Source: Candidatus Gastranaerophilales bacterium
GTDB lineage: Bacteria > Cyanobacteriota > Vampirovibrionia > Gastranaerophilales > Gastranaerophilaceae
NCBI GenBank assembly: GCA_944323625.1
Contig: CALUTD010000001.1
Location: 1-64,000 of the forward strand
DNA length: 64,000 bases
Direction: 5' to 3'
The notes below the pieces were generated by a model that searched no databases, was not told where the DNA came from, and was given only the letters and a program-made list of their open reading frames with translations. The position numbers and the translations under genes are program-made. This document shows, piece after piece, positions 16,653 through 24,767 of the stretch. Position 1 is the first letter of the stretch, and the number at the start of each line of letters is the position of its first letter.

Positions 16653-18184
16653 TAAGAACAATTGAACAAAGACTTAAAATTCCAATTTGGCTAATAGCTT
16701 TCACTATAATGATTCCGACTATAGCCTCAATTTTAGGGACTTCAACCGTAACAGTTGCGGTATCTCATATTGCGGGCGCATTTGGCTCTACCCGTGATGA
16801 AGTAAACTGGGTAGTAACAAGTTATATGATAACACACGCAATAATGCTGCCAATTTCCGGATGGCTTGAAAACTACTTTGGCAGAAGAAATTTTCTCAAA
16901 ATTATAACTGTTATATTTGGACTTGGCTCATTAATTTGTCTTATGTCTACAAATTTGAATATGTTAATATTCGGAAGAATTGTACAGGGAATTGGCGGCG
17001 GACCTTTTATGCCTTTATCTCAATCAATACTTCTTCAGGTATATCCTAAAGATAAACAAGGTGTTGCAATGGGTATATTTTCAATAGCAGTTATGGTTTC
17101 CGCAATTATGGGGCCGGCTATAGGCGGTTATCTTGTTGATAATTTTTCCTGGCAAGCGCTTTTTATAATTAATATTCCTATCAGTATATTTTCAGTAGTA
17201 CTTATACACTGTAATGTTATGAATAATCCTAACAGAATAAAAGTTCATAATCCTGATTTTATAGGAATAATATCTCTTGCAACATGGCTGTTTTCAATGC
17301 AAGTTGTATTAGATAAAGGACAACAGTACGGATGGTTTGATACAGATTGGATTTGTGTGCTTTCTGCTTTTGCATTTGTAGTATTTATGTTTTTTATTGT
17401 TTGGGAAATTGAGCATAAAAATCCGATTACAAACCTTAGAGTATTTAAAAATTTAAACTTTGTTATAGGAACAATTTTAGCTTCTTTTTTAAATGTTATA
17501 GCTTATTCTACTCTATGTGCTCTTCCTATGTTTTTACAAAGTTCTTTGGGATATACCGCCCAACTTGGCGGTGCTTCTATGGTTGCAAGGTCATTGGCTT
17601 GTTTTTTCGCAATTATTATTGTTTCTGAAATTGTTAACCTGATTGACAGTAGGATTTTAATAGCCGTCGGGTTTTTAATGCTCGGTATATCAACATTTAT
17701 GTTTACCAATATTAATTTGGAATACTCTTTTACTTGCACAATCTTGCCGAATATAATATTTGGTTTTGGCTTAATTATGGCATTTATACCTATTTCGGCG
17801 TTGGCGCTTTCAACATTGCCGAAAACAGATTTATCATCAGGGGCCGGCATGCACAGTTTATGTAAATGCGTTTCAACGTCAATAACAGTTTCAGTTACAA
17901 ATACAATTGTTGCTATACTTTCACAGGCCCATCAGGTATATTTGGTAGGTAATCTGTCACCGTATAATAATGCATTTCAATATAAATTATCAATGCTTAC
18001 TGCAAAATTTTTGCACTATTCTGTTTATCACGTTGCGAATATTAAGGCAAATGCGTTTCTATACAGGGAGCTTCTCGCTCAGTCAAGATTAATGTCCTTT
18101 GTTGATGTATTTGCAATATTTGCATTACCCGCATTTTTGTTTATACCTCTTGTTTTGCTTCTCAAAAAGAAAAAAGACTGTTAA
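16649..18184 (+). CDS. DHA2-family (EmrB/QacA type) drug:H+ antiporter
   Basis: 511 residues with about 14 membrane helices. Family motifs are visible: VNWVVTSYMITHAIMLPISG in helices 1-2, GRRNFLKI in the loop after helix 2 (motif A type), and the helix-5 motif C region IMGPAIGGYLVDNFSWQALF, typical of export-type major facilitator proteins. It works with the upstream adaptor and the divergent TolC protein to export hydrophobic compounds. The substrate cannot be predicted. No dedicated regulator gene (MarR or TetR) is present next to it. Confidence 0.92.
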   Translation: MIRTIEQRLKIPIWLIAFTIMIPTIASILGTSTVTVAVSHIAGAFGSTRDEVNWVVTSYMITHAIMLPISGWLENYFGRRNFLKIITVIFGLGSLICLMSTNLNMLIFGRIVQGIGGGPFMPLSQSILLQVYPKDKQGVAMGIFSIAVMVSAIMGPAIGGYLVDNFSWQALFIINIPISIFSVVLIHCNVMNNPNRIKVHNPDFIGIISLATWLFSMQVVLDKGQQYGWFDTDWICVLSAFAFVVFMFFIVWEIEHKNPITNLRVFKNLNFVIGTILASFLNVIAYSTLCALPMFLQSSLGYTAQLGGASMVARSLACFFAIIIVSEIVNLIDSRILIAVGFLMLGISTFMFTNINLEYSFTCTILPNIIFGFGLIMAFIPISALALSTLPKTDLSSGAGMHSLCKCVSTSITVSVTNTIVAILSQAHQVYLVGNLSPYNNAFQYKLSMLTAKFLHYSVYHVANIKANAFLYRELLAQSRLMSFVDVFAIFALPAFLFIPLVLLLKKKKDC

Positions 18185-18190
18185 AACTAA

Positions 18191-18220
18191 TAAAAAAAAG
18201 CAGCCATTTTAATGACTGCT
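18191..18220 (-). terminator. Minus-strand terminator without an assigned gene
   Basis: On the minus strand AGCAGTCATT-AA-AATGGCTGCT (one G-U pair) is followed by eight T. On the + strand the hairpin has a C-A mismatch and no T run, so it points leftward. The next minus-strand gene (18574-19017) has its own terminator at 18490-18514. Confidence 0.6.
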
Positions 18221-18489
18221 ATCGAAGTAATTATTATAATTAAGTTGTGATTGTAAAACTTTTTTATTTATTTTAATTAATATGTATAAAAAATTTCAGA
18301 GCTAAAAGTTATTATAAGCTAGAAGGGTGTGAGTAACTTTTTGTTACAAAACAAGCAGCAAATGTGATGCTTGTGAACTTTTATTCGAAGCATTGTAGCT
18401 TCTAGGTTAGTTGTGCTTTAAAATGAAAGGTCCAATTTTTCAGTGTGTACGACATGGCGAAAAATGCGAATGATACTGTATAAATAAAA
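18221..18489 (-). ncRNA. Possible untranslated RNA between two minus-strand terminators
   Basis: About 270 bases with no credible reading frame. It ends on the minus strand in the good terminator at 18191-18220. It includes a GTAAC-TTTTT-GTTAC hairpin inside a 25-base sequence shared with 4560-4584. No known RNA family is recognised, and the feature is inferred only from the orphan terminator. Confidence 0.25.
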
Positions 18490-18514
18490 AAGGAGAAATA
18501 TATTATTTCTCCTT
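18490..18514 (-). terminator. Terminator of the 147-residue protein gene
   Basis: AAGGAGAAATA / TATTTCTCCTT hairpin with a three-base loop, followed on the minus strand by TTTTTATTTA. Confidence 0.65.
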
Positions 18515-18573
18515 AATGATACGAAAAAAGTAATATCTGTCAATTATTAAACCCTTTTTAATTGTTTAAATTA

Positions 18574-19017
18574 TTAACCTACACCTTTAAATTTGGGTGT
18601 TGCTCTATCTATACCGCTGCCTTCGGCTTCTTCTACGGCTTCTAATTGTTTTTGCAATGCGGTTACTTTTGTATCCAGTCTTTTTACAACCATTTCAATA
18701 GCATTTTCTTTAACTGATACCTTATATATTTCTCTATTAATATCATCTAATTCTGCTTCAAACTCTAGTTCTTTTTGTTGTATTTGGGCATTTATAGAGT
18801 CTCTTGCATCTGTGCCGTCGGCTTCCGATAAATCAGAATATAAAGCTGCAAGTTCTTCTGATTGTGCCGCCTGTATACTGCTCATCTGTTGTTGCAGTGA
18901 TAGTGTTTTTGTTGCCAAGTTATACTGTTCGTTTGATCTTTGTGTTTGCTGTAATTCTACACAATTTAGTTGTCCGTCTAGAACTAACTTTCTTGATGCA
19001 AATAGTGCGTATCCCAT
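18574..19017 (-). CDS. Coiled-coil protein with conserved C-terminal TPKxxG motif
   Basis: 147 residues, almost entirely helical, with the N-terminus MGYALFASRKLVLDGQLN and a central Gln/Glu/Ala-rich coiled coil. The last 35 residues (TKVTALQKQLEAVEEA, then ATPKFKGV) match the C-terminus of the protein at 8193-8480. AAAGGAAACAG precedes the ATG. There is no signal peptide and no recognised family. A structural or export-related role is possible, since coiled-coil proteins of this size are common type III substrates, but nothing here proves it. Confidence 0.65.
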   Translation of the reverse strand: MGYALFASRKLVLDGQLNCVELQQTQRSNEQYNLATKTLSLQQQMSSIQAAQSEELAALYSDLSEADGTDARDSINAQIQQKELEFEAELDDINREIYKVSVKENAIEMVVKRLDTKVTALQKQLEAVEEAEGSGIDRATPKFKGVG

Positions 19018-19225
19018 TTTCTGTTTCCTTTATTCGTATCTTGTATATATATAAAAACATTTTCTGATTTAAAATTGCTATAAAAAGTATATATTAAATA
19101 TATTTCAAATATTTATATTGTCTGTATTTGGCTCAGTGTAAGGATTTTAGAATATATATTTAATGTTACAAAACTTAATATATTTCCATGTTTAATATTT
19201 ATTTTGTGTATTCTAAAATAAAAAT

Positions 19226-19804
19226 ATGTTGGAAGAAGAATTAGAAATAGTAAAAAATAAATGTTTGAATTGTCAAAAGTGTTCTTTGGCTAAATCAAGA
19301 ACAAATGTTGTATTTTCGGGTGGAACAGCTAATAGTAAACTCGTATTAATAGGTGAAGCTCCCGGGTATTGGGAGGATCAAAAAGGTGAACCTTTTGTAG
19401 GTAAAGCCGGGCAACTTTTGGATAAGATATTTGAATGTGTCGGACTTTCAAGAAAAAAAGATGTCTATATATGTAATACGATAAAATGTAGACCGCCTGA
19501 AAACAGAGATCCTTTGCCTGAAGAAAAAACAGCATGCAGAGAATATTTAGATGCACAGCTTGAAATATTAAAACCAAAAATTATATTGTTATGTGGAAGA
19601 GTTGCATTAAATTCATTTTTAGAAAATTCAGGTGGGATAACAAAAGTCAGAGGAAAATGGTTTGATGGGCCTTATGGCTCAAAAATGATGCCAATTTTTC
19701 ATCCTTCATATCTTTTGAGAAATGATTCAAGAGAAAAAGGCAGTCCAAAATGGTTGATGTGGCAGGATATAAAAGAGATAAAAAAAGCCTATGATGAGTT
19801 ATAA
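19226..19804 (+). CDS. Type-4 uracil-DNA glycosylase (Fe-S)
   Basis: 192 residues. The N-terminal cysteines CLNCQKC, together with Cys residues in the middle of the chain (ICNTIKCRPPENRDP), form the expected 4Fe-4S ligand set of family 4. Motif 1 reads LIGEAPGYWEDQKGEPFVG, which is family 4/5 style rather than the GQDPY of Ung. The C-terminal motif HPSYLLRND carries the catalytic-loop His. It removes uracil from DNA, starting base-excision repair. It ends at a shared bidirectional terminator with the convergent SLH gene. Confidence 0.92.
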   Translation: MLEEELEIVKNKCLNCQKCSLAKSRTNVVFSGGTANSKLVLIGEAPGYWEDQKGEPFVGKAGQLLDKIFECVGLSRKKDVYICNTIKCRPPENRDPLPEEKTACREYLDAQLEILKPKIILLCGRVALNSFLENSGGITKVRGKWFDGPYGSKMMPIFHPSYLLRNDSREKGSPKWLMWQDIKEIKKAYDEL

Positions 19805-19811
19805 ATATAAC

Positions 19812-19840
19812 AAAAGCTTCTGAATTTTTCAGAAGCTTTT
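19812..19840. terminator. Bidirectional terminator
   Basis: AAAAGCTTCTGAA-TTT-TTCAGAAGCTTTT: perfect 13-base arms, A run on one side and T run on the other, between two convergent genes. Confidence 0.85.
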
Positions 19841-19859
19841 GTGTTTGTGATAAGAATAA

Positions 19860-21887
19860 CTATTGTTCCTGGCAACCGAAAGCAATTGTAACTTTTTCTT
19901 TTGGGTTTACTGAAGATACTTTCATACCTTTGGGGTCAACAAGATAGCTAATTTCATCACCTGTGTATTGGAATAAGCCCATAGTACCTGATAAAGCTGT
20001 TCTTGTTAAGTCAACAGGTGCTGTAACAATTGCTTTTGCAACGTCTACGTAGCTTCTTCCCGCTGCTTTAAATTGACCTTGGAATATTTCGCCGGTACCT
20101 ACACCGATTCCGCTTACTGTTTGTTCAACTGCATTACTTGCACTAACTAAAGCACCACCTACAGTTCTACCTACAGTACCTAATAAACCACCTGTCCAAG
20201 TGAATGGGAATTCTACCAATCTCGCAAAGCCGTTTGGTTTTTTAACTTTGTTTACTTGCGCAGTTAAAATTTGGTTAGGAAGCTGTGTTTTACATTTACC
20301 GAATTTAATTGTGTTGAATGAAAGTTTTAAAGCACCTTGGCAATGTTTTGTAGGTCTTACTACTTCAAGTACTTTACCGTCTACTCTTGACCCTGCAGGG
20401 TATTCAACACCGTTAATGGTTACTGAATCTAAAGTTGTTGCGGCAAATCTGTCTCCAACGTGTGCTGATTTTGCACTTATTTCATCGTTAAATGATAATT
20501 GAAGTGTCGGAATTGTAACTATTTCTTCGGTATTATAGAATGCTTGTTTCGCTTCACAGCCGCAGTCACTGGATGTTACTTTATCATTATTACTGTAACC
20601 TAATGCTATTCTTACATTTTCTAACATAGAAGCAATTTCTGCACGGCTTGCATCTTTATTTGGCGAAATTTGGTTTGGATTTGGGAATTCAGATATACCA
20701 CCTGTTTCTAAAACTTTTGCTGTTGAAACTTTTGCCCAGTTAGGAACTGTATTACCATCACAATATTGGCTTAATACTTCATCTGCTTTACATTCATCCA
20801 TAGGACAATTTATACCTTTTGCCATTATGGCGAATGCTTCTGCACGTGATATGGGCTGGTTAGGTTTAAATAAATCATTCGGATAGCCTGTCATTAATCC
20901 GTTTGATACTGCTTTTGCTATTGTTTTATTTGCCCAGTGTGATTGTGGTACATCTTTAAACATATTATTAGGGCATGTTACATCATCGTTTAAGTTAAAA
21001 CCTTTTACTATCATTGTTGCCATTTCTGCTCTTGATACGGGCAGATTTGGTTTAAATGTTCTGTCAGGATAACCGGCAATAACATTGTTATCTGTTAATA
21101 CATTTATGTCACAGCTTGCCCAATAACCATCGGGAACATCTTCAAAGGCGCTTACGATGGGAGCAGCTCCGCCTGTTGCTGCTGAATATTCAAAGGGTTC
21201 AATTCCTCGTTTTAATACATCCATACTTGTATTTGTATGTATTTGTACAGGGCAGCCTGCAGTATCTAAATTGGCAGGATTTCTGTCAACTGAAATACCT
21301 CTTGCACAAGGTGCATTATCAAGGCATGGCATAGGAGCAGCTGCACCTGTCATGCTGCCATCTTCACATCCGCATCCTATTGTTGTAGAAGGAGCTTCTG
21401 CTACCGGTACACCTGAAAATCCGGGCATTGAGTCATCACCGATAAATATTGCATTATTTCTTTCGCCGACTACCTGGTTATGTCCATATATTGCATTTGG
21501 ATATGCATATACCTGCTGTTCAAATTTCTTTCCGTCATAAGTTCCCGGACATACTGCACATGTAGGATTTGACGGTGCCGGACATTGCGCTATCGGCGGA
21601 CATGGGTTGCAAGCATCTGAAATTGGCTTGCATGATTCACATTTGTTTTTTGTTTCACATGGATTGCATGTTGTTTTAGGTTGGCAAGAACAACTATCTA
21701 TATCATCAAGACATTTCGGACATTTTGCTGTTTGTGGTGTCACAGGAGAAGGGCATCCAGACAAAGGGCAAGCTGCCAAAAGTTCATTTGAAGTTTCAGT
21801 TGCTGTTTCTTGTGTAAAACCTGCATTTGTACCTGCTAATACACCGATTGTTACTACGGCGGCAAGTGTCATTTTGTTTAATTTCAT
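19860..21887 (-). CDS. SLH-domain, cysteine-rich surface protein
   Basis: 675 residues from ATG at 21887, chosen for the perfect AAGGAGG site. A signal peptide is followed by a Cys/Pro-rich segment (about 35-125) with repeated C-x2-C and C-x-C motifs. Then come three SLH-type repeats: FEDVPDGYWA...AGYPDRTFKPNLPVSRAE, FKDVPQSHWA...TGYPNDLFKPNQPISRAE, and a diverged third ending DASRAEIASML. The last 200 residues hold a beta domain also seen in the protein at 4936-5715. SLH repeats bind cell-wall polymers; in cyanobacteria-related diderms SLH proteins link the outer membrane to peptidoglycan. There is no porin barrel here. The gene is probably highly expressed given its ribosome site. Confidence 0.88.
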   Translation of the reverse strand: MKLNKMTLAAVVTIGVLAGTNAGFTQETATETSNELLAACPLSGCPSPVTPQTAKCPKCLDDIDSCSCQPKTTCNPCETKNKCESCKPISDACNPCPPIAQCPAPSNPTCAVCPGTYDGKKFEQQVYAYPNAIYGHNQVVGERNNAIFIGDDSMPGFSGVPVAEAPSTTIGCGCEDGSMTGAAAPMPCLDNAPCARGISVDRNPANLDTAGCPVQIHTNTSMDVLKRGIEPFEYSAATGGAAPIVSAFEDVPDGYWASCDINVLTDNNVIAGYPDRTFKPNLPVSRAEMATMIVKGFNLNDDVTCPNNMFKDVPQSHWANKTIAKAVSNGLMTGYPNDLFKPNQPISRAEAFAIMAKGINCPMDECKADEVLSQYCDGNTVPNWAKVSTAKVLETGGISEFPNPNQISPNKDASRAEIASMLENVRIALGYSNNDKVTSSDCGCEAKQAFYNTEEIVTIPTLQLSFNDEISAKSAHVGDRFAATTLDSVTINGVEYPAGSRVDGKVLEVVRPTKHCQGALKLSFNTIKFGKCKTQLPNQILTAQVNKVKKPNGFARLVEFPFTWTGGLLGTVGRTVGGALVSASNAVEQTVSGIGVGTGEIFQGQFKAAGRSYVDVAKAIVTAPVDLTRTALSGTMGLFQYTGDEISYLVDPKGMKVSSVNPKEKVTIAFGCQEQ

Positions 21888-21923
21888 TTTTCCTCCTTGT
21901 TCATAAAGAAATGTTACAGGCAA

Positions 21924-22157
21924 ACACTTCTTTTTTTATTTCTATAGTTTTTTATTTCTTTTTCGTTTTTTTATATTATTTCTATCTTTGAATTATGATA
22001 TGTTATGCCTTATATGTTCATTGCCTCATTTATTTATTATTGGGACTATTATTTTTGATTGAATAATTTGAATTATTATTGGAATTCATACTTAAAGTTG
22101 ATTTATTATTTCTATCGAATGGTAAAATAAAGTTGTGAATGGTCTAAAGGTTTTAAA
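21924..22157. other. AT-rich divergent spacer
   Basis: The spacer between the SLH gene and the rightward genes contains three short TTATTTCTAT-like direct repeats (around 21936, 21975 and 22106). It probably holds the SLH promoter. No reading frame or hairpin is evident. Confidence 0.35.
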
Positions 22158-22283
22158 ATGAATTTAAACGAACACTGTCTCCTTAATTTTTTAATAAATC
22201 CCGATGAAATACATATTTTGTCCGAAATTTTTTTAAAGAATATTGAAGAAATTGATAAAACTTCTAAAATAGATAATAATTAA
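22158..22283 (+). CDS. Possible 41-residue protein upstream of the cyclase
   Basis: ATG at 22158, with AAAGG seven bases upstream, opens 41 codons (MNLNEHCLLNFLINPDEIHI...) to TAA. The composition (acidic, helical second half) is like that of neighbouring proteins, and the stop is 25 bases before the cyclase ATG. It could be a real small protein co-transcribed with, or a leader for, the cyclase. There is no homology evidence. Confidence 0.4.
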   Translation: MNLNEHCLLNFLINPDEIHILSEIFLKNIEEIDKTSKIDNN

Positions 22284-22308
22284 ATATGTATTATCTTTTG
22301 GAGATGTT

Positions 22309-24147
22309 ATGATTCATTTTTTTAATTTCTTATACAGACACAGGTATGATATATTCTTTTCTTTCTTGCTTTTTATACTTGTAGTTTTTATGGTCATTAT
22401 TTTTCCTAAAGAGGAAACAAAATACATTATTAATTTTATGGAAAATAAGACTTTTGACATCAGACAGAATATTATTTCAAAGGATAAAAAAGTTAATCAG
22501 GATATAGTTATTGTTACGGTTGATGATCCTTCTTATGAATATTTAACCCAAAAATATGGTGATTGGCCTATTCCAAGGAATGTTTATGCTGAAATTATAG
22601 AGTATATTCAGTCTCAAAAACCTAAATATGTTGCACTTGATCTATTATTCATAAATTCGTTAAACAGAATAAAAGGCAGTGATGATAAGTTAATTGAAAG
22701 TTTTAAAAATTATGCAAATACATATACGGCAATAAATTTTGATGATTTTCCGCCTGAAATGAGAACTCCCCCTTTACTTGACGATAAAATAAAATCGAAT
22801 GTAATATTTGAAAGTAATAATATTTATCCTTTAAATTTTTTAAATTGCAGAATGATTCTTCCCGAAATTATTGGAGCTACTTCAAATATAGGACATATTA
22901 ATACTCCTAAGTCTGATGACGGATTTATCAGAACCATTCCTTTAATTGTAAGTTATAATAATGATTATTATCTATACATGACTTTAAAACTTGCAGTTGA
23001 TTATTTGAATAAATATGAAAATCAAAATATTTCAGATATATATGTTGATTCAAATAATAATTTGATATTAGGAAACAGGAAAATTCCATTGACTTCGGAT
23101 GCTCAAGTTATACTGAACTGGTACGGAAATAACGATGCTGAAAATGGAGCGACATTTAAATATATATCTTTTTGGGAGGTTATAAAATCAATTGAGGCAA
23201 AACAAAATGGGGAAACTCCTATTTTAAAAGATAATTTGTTCAAAGATAAAATAGTATATATAGGAACAAGTGTTTTCTCTCTTTCCGATATTAAAACTGT
23301 TCCGACAAGTAAATACATGCCCGGAGTTGAAATTCACGCCACTTTATTAAACGATATAATAGATAATAATCTAATTCTTAAAGCTTCTAATTTTCATAAC
23401 ATAATACATATTATTATATTATCTTTTTTAGCGTCATTAATTGTTTTTAAAATTCGTTCCGTTGCGGTATCTACTATTACTATTTCGGGGCTTTGTCTTT
23501 TATATTTGTATTACTCGGTTTATATAATGGCAAAGTATAATATTTGGATTTGGGTTATAATCCCTATAATAGTTACTGTTATAGTATTTATTTGTTCATT
23601 TATAATAAAGTATTTAATAAAATCAAGAGATTTTGAATATACATACAAACTTGCTACCACTGACGGTTTAACAGAATTATATAATCATAGATATTTTCAG
23701 GAACAATTAAGGTTTAAAATAGACCGTGCAAATAAATTAAAAACATCTTTTTCTCTTATTCTTATAGACATTGACTTTTTTAAAAAATTCAATGACACAT
23801 ACGGACATCAGGCAGGTGATGCAGTATTAAAACAGGTAGCTAAAACATTAAAATCGAATGTAAGAAGTGAAGATTTTGTATGCAGGTATGGCGGCGAAGA
23901 AATGACAATTATTTTAAATAATACTAACCATGATGATGCTGTTAATATTGCTAAAAAGGTATGTAGCGCCGTTGCTTCAAAAAAATATCAATTGACTCCC
24001 GAGCTTGAAGTTAATGTTACGATAAGTTTAGGTGTTGCAACTTATCCTTTTAATGCTTCAAATCCGACGGAACTTATAGAATATGCCGATAAATGTTTAT
24101 ATAAAGCAAAAGAAAACGGTCGAAATCAAGTAGGATTTATAGATTAA
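22309..24147 (+). CDS. CHASE2-GGDEF membrane diguanylate cyclase
   Basis: 612 residues. An N-terminal helix is followed by an extracytoplasmic CHASE2 domain (about 40-350; DIVIVTVDDPSYEYLTQKYG, PRNVYAEIIEY, KYVALDLLF, MPGVEIHATLLNDII). Three membrane helices (about 360-440) lead to a GGDEF domain. The active site is RYGGEEM near residue 528, with RSED five residues before it forming an inhibitory I-site. GGEE is one of the active forms, so synthesis of c-di-GMP is expected, with product feedback. It probably adjusts motility or surface attachment in response to an unknown external signal. It converges with the 188-residue gene with a four-base overlap. Confidence 0.93.
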   Translation: MIHFFNFLYRHRYDIFFSFLLFILVVFMVIIFPKEETKYIINFMENKTFDIRQNIISKDKKVNQDIVIVTVDDPSYEYLTQKYGDWPIPRNVYAEIIEYIQSQKPKYVALDLLFINSLNRIKGSDDKLIESFKNYANTYTAINFDDFPPEMRTPPLLDDKIKSNVIFESNNIYPLNFLNCRMILPEIIGATSNIGHINTPKSDDGFIRTIPLIVSYNNDYYLYMTLKLAVDYLNKYENQNISDIYVDSNNNLILGNRKIPLTSDAQVILNWYGNNDAENGATFKYISFWEVIKSIEAKQNGETPILKDNLFKDKIVYIGTSVFSLSDIKTVPTSKYMPGVEIHATLLNDIIDNNLILKASNFHNIIHIIILSFLASLIVFKIRSVAVSTITISGLCLLYLYYSVYIMAKYNIWIWVIIPIIVTVIVFICSFIIKYLIKSRDFEYTYKLATTDGLTELYNHRYFQEQLRFKIDRANKLKTSFSLILIDIDFFKKFNDTYGHQAGDAVLKQVAKTLKSNVRSEDFVCRYGGEEMTIILNNTNHDDAVNIAKKVCSAVASKKYQLTPELEVNVTISLGVATYPFNASNPTELIEYADKCLYKAKENGRNQVGFID

Positions 24148-24710
24148 AAATAATTTTCTTCCGTAAATTTAGCTTTAACAAATTCAAACCCCTTTAAATC
24201 ATTGTTACGTGTATATTTAGGATTAAAATATACTTTAAGAGTAAGGTCTTTATTGTTTTGAGATTTTAATCTTGTACACTGACGATTTAAAAATGATTTT
24301 ACGTTCGAGTAAAATTCTTTTGCGGCATTGTATGATGATGTTGTTTTTGTACTGCCGTACTGATTAAGTGATTCACTCTTGCTAATTCCCAAAGGTTTTG
24401 CCAGTTCATTAACATAATACGCATCATCTCCTGAAACAATATACACAACAGGCTCATTTTTACTGTATATTGAATGAACTTTTGGCTCCAGTGCATAATC
24501 TCTGTCATGACTTTTGTATAATTTAACAAATTCATCATTCTTCATTTTTTTTGCTGTTCCGTTAAGATTTCTTACTACAAAGCTATGACATTTTCTTATA
24601 TTTTCTTGTTTTAAAACAGGAACGTATTCGTTTGTAGAAGGATTTTTTGCATAATATTTTACCGGAACATATCCCTTAAATGACGGTGTCTGATGTATAG
24701 AATTAATCAT
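24144..24710 (-). CDS. Hypothetical protein with N-terminal SFKGY motif
   Basis: 188 residues, basic, no signal peptide or membrane helix. It starts MINSIHQTPSFKGYVPVKYY. The middle contains VVYIVSGDDAYYVNELA, and the end LTLKVYFNPKYTRNNDLKGF reads as a beta-rich strand pair. No family is recognised. The short SFKG element near the N-terminus resembles ISFGR in the neighbouring GH13 enzyme and GFKS in the 1908-residue protein, which may be a lineage-specific signal. It is 57 bases downstream of the GH13 gene on the same strand. Confidence 0.55.
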   Translation of the reverse strand: MINSIHQTPSFKGYVPVKYYAKNPSTNEYVPVLKQENIRKCHSFVVRNLNGTAKKMKNDEFVKLYKSHDRDYALEPKVHSIYSKNEPVVYIVSGDDAYYVNELAKPLGISKSESLNQYGSTKTTSSYNAAKEFYSNVKSFLNRQCTRLKSQNNKDLTLKVYFNPKYTRNNDLKGFEFVKAKFTEENYF

Positions 24711-24767
24711 ATTTTTAACCTCTGTTAATATAAAACCCTTAAAGAATTTTTTTGCCCTGCAATATAT

